Source of the DNA: Bacteriovoracaceae bacterium UBA4096
GTDB taxonomy: Bacteria; Bdellovibrionota; Bacteriovoracia; Bacteriovoracales; Bacteriovoracaceae
Reading direction: 5' to 3'
DNA length: 64,000 nucleotides
Assembly: GCA_002381945.1 (NCBI GenBank)
Contig: DFXY01000026.1
Span: forward strand, 48,641-112,640
Part shown: in pieces, positions 58,069 to 64,000 of the stretch
How positions within the stretch are numbered: the stretch's first letter is position 1
How the letters are laid out: every line of letters starts with the position of its first letter
Translations under genes and position numbers: made by a program
Notes under the pieces: generated by a model
Databases searched by the model: none
What the model saw: the letters and a program-made list of their open reading frames with translations, nothing else
Told to the model about the DNA's origin: nothing

Positions 58069-58094
58069 AACTTAATATTTTCCAAGGGGGCAAT

Positions 58095-58520
58095 ATGATC
58101 AGGAACCTTAAAGGAATCGTAAAGGCCAATGAAGAATTTAATCACGTAATTAATGTAATGATGAAGTCGAAGGTTTTTTCTGATGAGCATAAGGCCTTCG
58201 TAATCTTAAAGGCCTGCCTTAAAACTTTAAGAGATAGGATTGGTAAAAGTGAAGCAATTCATTTGGGCTCTCAACTTTCACCAATCTTACGCGGTTATTA
58301 CTACGAAGGTTGGGAGTTAAATAACACTATTTCACGTGCAAAAAGCACGAATGATTTTTTAAATGACGTTCGTCGACATTTTAGAGGACATGATGAAATT
58401 GACTTAGATAAAGCGGTGCCAATCACTTTAGGAATTATCCTTGACATGATTGATCAGGGTGAAGCACGTCAAGTACTTCAGAATCTACCGGCGGAAATTC
58501 AAGAAATGTGTCTTGAGTAA
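58095..58520 (+). CDS. DUF2267-family protein
   Basis: The 141-residue product is all-helical and matches the DUF2267 pattern (HKAFVILKACLKTLRDRI then LGSQLSPILRGYYYEGW). The family is common beside Usp, OsmC and Hsp20 genes in stress clusters, but its reaction is unknown. AAGGGGG precedes the ATG. It is followed 64 bases later by ftsH. Confidence 0.8.
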   Translation: MIRNLKGIVKANEEFNHVINVMMKSKVFSDEHKAFVILKACLKTLRDRIGKSEAIHLGSQLSPILRGYYYEGWELNNTISRAKSTNDFLNDVRRHFRGHDEIDLDKAVPITLGIILDMIDQGEARQVLQNLPAEIQEMCLE

Positions 58521-58584
58521 GTAAGTTCGAATTGAACAACTGCACGAGTGTACTTTGTATTAATCACTGTTAACATGGGATTGA

Positions 58585-60450
58585 ATGGAAGCTGAAAAAG
58601 ATAAAAAATTCGTATTCAGTTATTATCACATATTTCTTGGTCTAATGACTATCCTCATTCTTAGGAGCTGTCTGGAAGGAGCTTCAATCGACAGAATGCC
58701 ATACAGCGAGTTTAAGTATCATCTTGAAAAGGGCGACATTAAAAGTGTCTCCATACGAGGAGAGCTTGCATCAGGCGAATTTAAAAATCCCATTGAAGGA
58801 AAATCCAGTTTCCAAACGACCATTGTACCTCCTGATATTTCTGACGAATTGGATAAACATAATGTGATCTATGAAAGTCATGGGCAATCATCCTTTCTGG
58901 GGAATTTCATTTTGTTTCTTCTCCCTACAATCCTATTTATTGGTTTCTGGTATTTCATTTTGAGACGTGGGCTTAAAGGTTTAAATTCTGGAGGCGGATC
59001 TTTCATGTCGATTGGAAAGAGCAAGGCAAAAATTTATGTTGAAACTGATACCAAGACGACTTTCAAAGATGTGGCAGGCGCTGATGAAGCGTTAGAGGAA
59101 CTAAAAGAAGTCATTGATTTCTTAAAAAATACCGATAATGTAAAATCCTTGGGTGGAAAAATGCCTAAAGGTATTCTCCTGGTAGGTTCCCCAGGCACTG
59201 GTAAAACATTAATTGCTAAGGCCATCGCTGGTGAGGCCAATGTACCCTTCTTTTCTACTAGTGGTGCTGAATTCGTAGAAATGTTTGTTGGTGTTGGTGC
59301 CGCGAGAGTAAGAGATCTATTTGAGCAGGCCAAAAAGACAGCTCCTTGTATCATCTTTATTGATGAGTTGGATGCTATGGGTAAGACACGCCATTCTAAT
59401 ATGATTTCCGGCAATGATGAAAAAGAACAAACTTTAAACCAGCTATTAGTTGAAATGGACGGCTTTGATACTCAGGGAGGAATCATTATTCTGGCGGCCA
59501 CGAACCGTCCTGAGATGATAGATCCGGCCCTCTTGCGTGCCGGACGATTCGACCGTCAGGTTGTCGTTGATAAGCCAGACCGAAAAGGCAGGAAAGATAT
59601 TCTGGCCATCCATACAAAGAATGTAAAACTCGGACCCAATGTAGATCTGGACGCTATTGCAAGTCTTACTCCCGGTTTTACTGGTGCCGATATTGCTAAT
59701 CTGGTTAATGAAGCTGCCATCATCGCAATGAGAGATAAAGCTGAATTTGTTTTTATCGACCATTTCACTCGGGCCATGGAACGAATTGTCGCCGGTATTG
59801 AGAAAAAAAGTAAAATTCTAAATCCTAAAGAGAAAGAAATTGTTTCTTATCATGAAATGGGTCATGCCCTGGTGGGTTACTCTATGAATAAAGACGATAA
59901 AATTCACAAGGTTTCAATCATCCCTCATGGAATAGGCTCCATGGGCTACACTATTCAAAGACCAACTGAAGATCGTTACTTAATGACCAAGGAAGATCTA
60001 GAAAATAAAATGGCCGTACTGATGGCAGGTAGAGCGGCAGAAATGCTTATTTTTGGGAAACTCAGCACTGGGGCCGCCGATGATATGGTTAAAGTCACCA
60101 ATATCGCACGTGAGATGGTCATGCGGTTTGGGATGACTCAAGAATTAGGCTTTGTTTCTTATGAAGATCAAGGCTCACCTTTTCTGGAAGCTAAGGATGG
60201 TTTCTCACGTGCTCCTATATCAGATAATACCGCCAAAGAAATTGATCAATGTGTGAAAGAAATAGTCATGGGTTCATATGATCGGGCCTATTCTTTTCTG
60301 AATGATCATCGAGACCTATTAGGATCTGCCGCCAAACAGCTCATGACTAAAGAAACCTTGAATGAAGAGCAGCTGATGCATATTTTTCGTGAACTCGATA
60401 ATGATGATATCCCAAGATCTAGTGAATTAGATGAATCATTTATCCATTAG
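58585..60450 (+). CDS. ftsH: ATP-dependent zinc metalloprotease FtsH
   Basis: FtsH is a hexameric AAA protease in the inner membrane that degrades misfolded membrane proteins and selected regulators. The 621-residue product has two N-terminal membrane helices (about 11-30 and 107-127) around a periplasmic loop, Walker A GSPGTGKT (201-208), Walker [10 protein letters not shown] (256-264), the pore motif MFVGVG (about 233), the arginine region AGRFDRQV and the zinc site HEMGH (423-427). Length is at the short end of the family. This copy sits in a stress cluster (OsmC, DUF2267, BON), so it may be a second, stress-specific FtsH. Confidence 0.95.
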   Translation: MEAEKDKKFVFSYYHIFLGLMTILILRSCLEGASIDRMPYSEFKYHLEKGDIKSVSIRGELASGEFKNPIEGKSSFQTTIVPPDISDELDKHNVIYESHGQSSFLGNFILFLLPTILFIGFWYFILRRGLKGLNSGGGSFMSIGKSKAKIYVETDTKTTFKDVAGADEALEELKEVIDFLKNTDNVKSLGGKMPKGILLVGSPGTGKTLIAKAIAGEANVPFFSTSGAEFVEMFVGVGAARVRDLFEQAKKTAPCIIFIDELDAMGKTRHSNMISGNDEKEQTLNQLLVEMDGFDTQGGIIILAATNRPEMIDPALLRAGRFDRQVVVDKPDRKGRKDILAIHTKNVKLGPNVDLDAIASLTPGFTGADIANLVNEAAIIAMRDKAEFVFIDHFTRAMERIVAGIEKKSKILNPKEKEIVSYHEMGHALVGYSMNKDDKIHKVSIIPHGIGSMGYTIQRPTEDRYLMTKEDLENKMAVLMAGRAAEMLIFGKLSTGAADDMVKVTNIAREMVMRFGMTQELGFVSYEDQGSPFLEAKDGFSRAPISDNTAKEIDQCVKEIVMGSYDRAYSFLNDHRDLLGSAAKQLMTKETLNEEQLMHIFRELDNDDIPRSSELDESFIH

Positions 60451-60913
60451 AAACTAAGCTGCGCTTTTCTGATTCCTCGATGCTCAGCTCATTACGCACA
60501 CTCCATACACCTGGTAAGTCTTTGATAACCCTCTCTGCTTCTCGCCTTTCCAGTAAGGATTTAACGGTGCCAAAGAGACAAATAATTCCATTTAATACAA
60601 TGATCTTAATTTTAGAAGCATCGATTTGTGGATGGTGATAAAGGGCCTCAGTTGCTTCTTCCATTAAACTAGTATCAGATCGCTTGCCCAGGGCCTCTTC
60701 ATCATCTTTTTCAAAAGGTGAATCATGACGGGTATAACTCCAGCTGGAATAAGGAAAAGGGCTTTCTTCTCCGGCCGTATGAGGCATATTTCGGCGGATA
60801 TAATTTATCCAACTGTCTTCTTCTTTATCTTCCTCATCATATAAATCAGCGTCGCTGGTGTACCAGGGAATATAAAGTTTATGATGTTTTTTCCTCTTCT
60901 TTTCGTTGCTCAC
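60440..60913 (-). CDS. BON-domain protein with acidic N-terminus
   Basis: The 157-residue product begins with a basic start and an acidic, aromatic segment (about 20-90), then one BON domain (about 85-145; KIKIIVLNGIICLFGTVKSLLERREAERVIKDLPGV). A GTG at 60913 is the start, with an AGGA ribosome site. It overlaps the convergent ftsH gene by eleven bases. Upstream TGGAC-TACAG-GTCCA (60934-60948) is a palindrome that may be an operator. Second BON protein of the window. Confidence 0.75.
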   Translation of the reverse strand: MSNEKKRKKHHKLYIPWYTSDADLYDEEDKEEDSWINYIRRNMPHTAGEESPFPYSSWSYTRHDSPFEKDDEEALGKRSDTSLMEEATEALYHHPQIDASKIKIIVLNGIICLFGTVKSLLERREAERVIKDLPGVWSVRNELSIEESEKRSLVSNG

Positions 60914-60933
60914 AATATGATTATCCTAAGGTC

Positions 60934-60948
60934 TGGACTACAGGTCCA
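60934..60948. promoter_or_regulatory. Palindrome before the BON gene
   Basis: TGGAC-TACAG-GTCCA, perfect 5-base arms with a five-base centre, 21 bases before the start codon of the BON gene. Confidence 0.25.
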
Positions 60949-61114
60949 TAATATGGCCTTTAATTTGGCTAAAATTTGGACAAATTCAACAATAATTTCT
61001 ATACCTTACGCCCTTAATGAGTCTTCCTTGGACACCATGAAAAGATTTCAACATCTGACGCAGAAGATCCTTCGTTTCGTTACAATTAAGTCAAAAAATG
61101 TGAAGGAAATTTAT

Positions 61115-63928
61115 ATGATTAAGGCCTTAAGTCTACTTTCAACAATTCTTCTTATCAGCTGTGGTTCTCCTCAAGAAAAAACTGAAAAATTGAATATCTC
61201 TGAGGCCCACGATAAAAATGTTTCTGTTTTACTTGTTGGAGCGAGCATAACGGAAGCTTTTAAACAGGAATTACAAGCGGCAGGTGTAACCTCTGAAGGT
61301 AAAACGATTATTCGTTTAACTGGTCAAGCGTCAGATTTAAATCGATTAAATATTCCTGTAAATGAAAACTTTGAATATGTGCTGGATTCGGTCATTGAAA
61401 TACAAAAACCTCAATTTGGCGACATTGATAAAGACGCTCTTTATTTAGCGAAGAAAGATTTTGGCATCCTTGATTTCTGGAAAAAATATCCGAAAGCCGA
61501 TGGACGAGACGTGATTGTTGGTGTGATTGATGACGGTATTTCACCTCATCAAATTGGATTCTCCAGAACAACAACTGGTGCACGCAAGTTTCTTTCTAAG
61601 GCTTCACAATCTACTTTTAGTACTTATCCCCTTCAAGTTTCCGAAGCTGGTTACACTGCTTTGATTAAAGAAGGTTCCGGCTTCTCAGGAAAAATGGACT
61701 TAAACCAGGATGGAACCATTGGTTCATTCAAGGCATCTATATCTGAAGACGGTCAAAAAGTGTGTCTTGATCTGGATGTAAATGATGCTTTCTCCGATGA
61801 TGAATGCAAAGGAACTTTCAAACGTACTGGCGATTATTTTATTCTGCCAAATAAGAAAACATTGGTCACGATGGCAGAAGTTAATCTGGAGAAAAAACAA
61901 ATTCAAATATTCCAGCCTGAAACTGGTGATGACTCTCATGGTGAAGGGGTGGCCAGTGTCATGGCATCCTATCAACAAGGAAACCTTGCTGGTTTTAATG
62001 GAGTCGCACCCGGGGCCCAGATAGCCGACTATGACCTCTCTGAAAATACTGATAAACCCAATGAAAATGAATATACGCTTGGAACCTTTCTTCTAGCGCT
62101 CGACTGGCTGGCCAGTGAAGGGGCCGAAGTGGCCAACATCAGCTACTCCCTATTCTTCACAAATGCTAAGACACAGAGCTTTATGGCAAAGGCCCTCGCC
62201 ACAATTATTGAAAAGCACAATATCGTTGTCTCTTTTTCAGCAGGAAATAATGGTCCTGGATTAGGTTCACTTAACCGACGCCTCATCTATCCATCTTCTG
62301 CTATGGTAGCTGGTGCCTATATCTCAAAAGAACTTGATGAAAGAGTTTGGGGAACAACTGGTATCCCCGATGACGGACGAGTTGTATATTATTCAAGCAG
62401 AGGTCCAGGAGTCAGCGGTGTTGGTCCAATGATGATTTCTCCTCTCTCAAGCTTAACCCACTCCTCGCCTGACTCCGGATATCGCGCATTCAATGGCACC
62501 AGTTCAGCTTCTCCTGCCCTGGCAGGAGCAGCAGCGGTTTTAATCTCGGCCATTAAGCAGGAGAACTTGAAAGTACATGCTGCGACAGTGGTTCAGGCAC
62601 TAAGACTTTCATCTCGTCAGATACAAAATGAACCATTTGTTTCCCAGGGTTACGGTCTTCCCCAAATGGAGAAAGCTCTACATCTTTATCATGAACTCAT
62701 TCAAGGGAAAAAATTCTCACATGTGGTCCACACTGTGAACAGAGGCGGAATTGACGGAACTAGCGCTCAGGGAATTATCATTAAAAGCTCTGAAGCTCAG
62801 GGTCTTGAAAGCTATAGAATCAGCATGAAAGGTCATATATCTGATATTGCTCCGGTTGATTCCACTACCAACCTGCTCATTCCTATAGATCTGGAATACA
62901 CCAAAGGTATTAAAGGGCCAAAAGAACTATGGATAAGTAGCTCTTCCAGCAGATTCTCCGTTGATATCGACGTAGAAGATTTTTTAGGGAAGAAAAAAGA
63001 AGCATTCGGGGAAATAAGAGTCATATCAAAATTAGATAAGTCACTTATGGCAGTTATACCGGTTACTGCAATTAATGATCTCAGGGCGAAAACTTTTATC
63101 CGAAAAACTTTAAAAGTATCTTCCCAAGAAGGAGCGCGACTACATCTCAATATCCCAGAGGGTATCAAAGGTTTAAAAGTCAGAGCTCGCTTAATTGAAG
63201 GAGAAGGACGTTTTCTGAATATTTCAGTCTACGATCCGGACTATATACGATTTTTAAATTTTGGCATGCCTCAAGAGTTTATTATTCCTGCCCGTAAAGC
63301 AGGACATCATCAACTGACTTTATCCATGATACAGGGAACTGGCCGTGAAGCCGCAGTAGAATTTGAAATAGAAGAAGTTCAAATCAACCTCTTAACAGAA
63401 GTCACGCTCAGTGGTGGCAAGATTGAACTCTTTAATGAAGGAAACGCTATTCTTCAAGGTGACATTATCCTGACTCCAATTGATACAGTTATCAAAACGG
63501 TTGTCTTCAACAATAAAACAATTCCGGAAGAAACGATGGTGCTCCCCAAAGGATCTTATCAGTTAGATCTAAAGGCAACTACCAAGTATGATCTGTCATA
63601 TATGAATACAAGTTGCAGCATCATGCAAAAAAAAGATGACGTTTTTGTGCCGACTGAAAGCACAAGCTTTCATAATAATACTGATGAAAATGTGACCTTG
63701 AAATTTCGGTGTGTCCCTTTTGATTACGGAATTGAAATTAAAGAAGACCTTTATTGGAAGATGATCATCACTTCATTTAAACCGGAAGCGAGCATCAGAA
63801 TGGATGTTTTTGGTAAATCGATGAAGGCCCTTAAACTTCCTCAGTTGGAAAGTGGACTATATAAAGTCGAATTCGGCCATGGCCTATCGGATAATAAAAT
63901 ATTTTTAGGAAATATAGAAATTCATTAA
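61115..63928 (+). CDS. Subtilisin-family (S8) protease lipoprotein
   Basis: From ATG 61115 the product has 937 residues, a lipoprotein (LLISC, Cys16). The S8 triad is complete: Asp139 in VIVGVIDDG, His275 in DDSHGEGVASV and Ser463 in FNGTSSASP, with oxyanion Asn378 in SFSAGNNG. About 135 residues separate Asp and His, longer than in plain subtilisins and closer to the tripeptidyl-peptidase II type. The last 400 residues form beta-rich domains. An earlier in-frame start at 60881 is rejected because it buries the lipobox; AAGGAA lies before the ATG. A TACAAT (61081-61086) is a likely -10. Confidence 0.9.
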   Translation: MIKALSLLSTILLISCGSPQEKTEKLNISEAHDKNVSVLLVGASITEAFKQELQAAGVTSEGKTIIRLTGQASDLNRLNIPVNENFEYVLDSVIEIQKPQFGDIDKDALYLAKKDFGILDFWKKYPKADGRDVIVGVIDDGISPHQIGFSRTTTGARKFLSKASQSTFSTYPLQVSEAGYTALIKEGSGFSGKMDLNQDGTIGSFKASISEDGQKVCLDLDVNDAFSDDECKGTFKRTGDYFILPNKKTLVTMAEVNLEKKQIQIFQPETGDDSHGEGVASVMASYQQGNLAGFNGVAPGAQIADYDLSENTDKPNENEYTLGTFLLALDWLASEGAEVANISYSLFFTNAKTQSFMAKALATIIEKHNIVVSFSAGNNGPGLGSLNRRLIYPSSAMVAGAYISKELDERVWGTTGIPDDGRVVYYSSRGPGVSGVGPMMISPLSSLTHSSPDSGYRAFNGTSSASPALAGAAAVLISAIKQENLKVHAATVVQALRLSSRQIQNEPFVSQGYGLPQMEKALHLYHELIQGKKFSHVVHTVNRGGIDGTSAQGIIIKSSEAQGLESYRISMKGHISDIAPVDSTTNLLIPIDLEYTKGIKGPKELWISSSSSRFSVDIDVEDFLGKKKEAFGEIRVISKLDKSLMAVIPVTAINDLRAKTFIRKTLKVSSQEGARLHLNIPEGIKGLKVRARLIEGEGRFLNISVYDPDYIRFLNFGMPQEFIIPARKAGHHQLTLSMIQGTGREAAVEFEIEEVQINLLTEVTLSGGKIELFNEGNAILQGDIILTPIDTVIKTVVFNNKTIPEETMVLPKGSYQLDLKATTKYDLSYMNTSCSIMQKKDDVFVPTESTSFHNNTDENVTLKFRCVPFDYGIEIKEDLYWKMIITSFKPEASIRMDVFGKSMKALKLPQLESGLYKVEFGHGLSDNKIFLGNIEIH

Positions 63929-63959
63929 AGTAAAAGGCCCCGAGGGGCCTTTTACTTTA
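63926..63959. terminator. Bidirectional terminator, 16-bp perfect arms
   Basis: TAAAGTAAAAGGCCCC (63926-63941) pairs with GGGGCCTTTTACTTTA (63944-63959), loop GA. T-rich flanks on both strands; it separates the subtilase gene from a convergent reading frame at the window end. Confidence 0.85.
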
Positions 63960-63961
63960 AA

Positions 63962-64000
63962 TTATTTTTTATAAGGCATTTCGCCCAGGTAATCTTTTTT
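63962..64000 (-). CDS. Probable 3' end of a minus-strand gene
   Basis: The minus strand of the last 39 bases is open and ends in a TAA (63962-63964); the last residues read KKDYLGEMPYKK. It lies right behind the bidirectional terminator, as expected for the end of a convergent gene. Too short to identify. Confidence 0.35.
   Translation of the reverse strand, partial: KKDYLGEMPYKK

Noticed and set aside
1..64000. tRNA, rRNA, CRISPR array, IS element or prophage
   Set aside because: No cloverleaf, rRNA signature, regularly spaced repeats, transposase or phage gene could be found by reading both strands.

Overview
The window reads as a gene-dense chromosomal segment of a free-living or predatory Gram-negative bacterium. 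A TonB-dependent receptor, a DUF481 outer-membrane protein, lipoproteins with clear lipoboxes, a cytochrome bd oxidase and a DsbA/DsbB pair show two membranes. The base composition is moderately AT-rich. The many small secreted proteins, a STAS-CheX fusion, a degenerate HD-GYP protein, and a polysaccharide deacetylase beside a lytic transglycosylase resemble the Bdellovibrionota (Bacteriovorax/Bdellovibrio side). That placement is inference; no rRNA or marker gene lies in the window. I see no tRNA, rRNA, IS element, prophage or CRISPR array, and no gene-free stretch longer than 300 bases. The left edge cuts a long coding region, and the right edge holds what looks like the tail of a minus-strand gene.

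Layout. 1-9 kb: cut exported-type protein, Fur-family regulator tail-to-tail with a ZnuD-like TonB receptor, LD-carboxypeptidase, LOG protein, methylglyoxal synthase, STAS-CheX and a lipase-maturation-factor protein. 9-18 kb: lytic transglycosylase, selD-mnmH (selenium for tRNA 2-selenouridine), small secreted proteins, a PDZ lipoprotein, a royal-jelly/yellow-type lipoprotein and a metzincin lipoprotein. 18-28 kb: cydAB, polysaccharide deacetylase, BON protein, a protein-glutaminase-like secreted enzyme paired with an EF-hand lipoprotein, DUF481, rhomboid and a class II amidotransferase. 28-36 kb: pckA-usp, then a five-gene minus-strand operon mmsA-urc1-urc4-upp-udk that fits a complete URC-type uracil degradation route. 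36-42 kb: second EF-hand lipoprotein, HD-GYP-like, MazG-like, rlmF, dsbAB, rlmN. 42-51 kb: stress and low-oxygen block with CBS protein, P-type ATPase, Usp, cytochrome c-like protein, Crp/FNR regulator, a cNMP-domain-like protein, an ATP-cone/nuclease-fold protein and a beta-CASP RNase. 51-64 kb: pyroglutamyl peptidase, J-domain protein, GST, secreted proteins, OsmC, DUF2267, FtsH, BON and a large subtilase lipoprotein.

How the genes work together. Five sites of the form TGAT-N4-ATCA, each centred about 41 bases before a predicted transcription start, link the Crp/FNR gene at 47.6 kb to itself, the CBS gene, usp-ATPase with the divergent secreted protein/cytochrome c pair, pckA-usp, and the cNMP/ATP-cone/beta-CASP operon. 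This looks like a local FNR-type regulon for energy limitation. A second theme is start codons placed at or within a few bases of the predicted transcription start (about ten genes), implying frequent leaderless mRNAs. The uracil operon would turn RNA-derived uracil or uridine into malonate semialdehyde and acetyl-CoA, with PEP carboxykinase next door.
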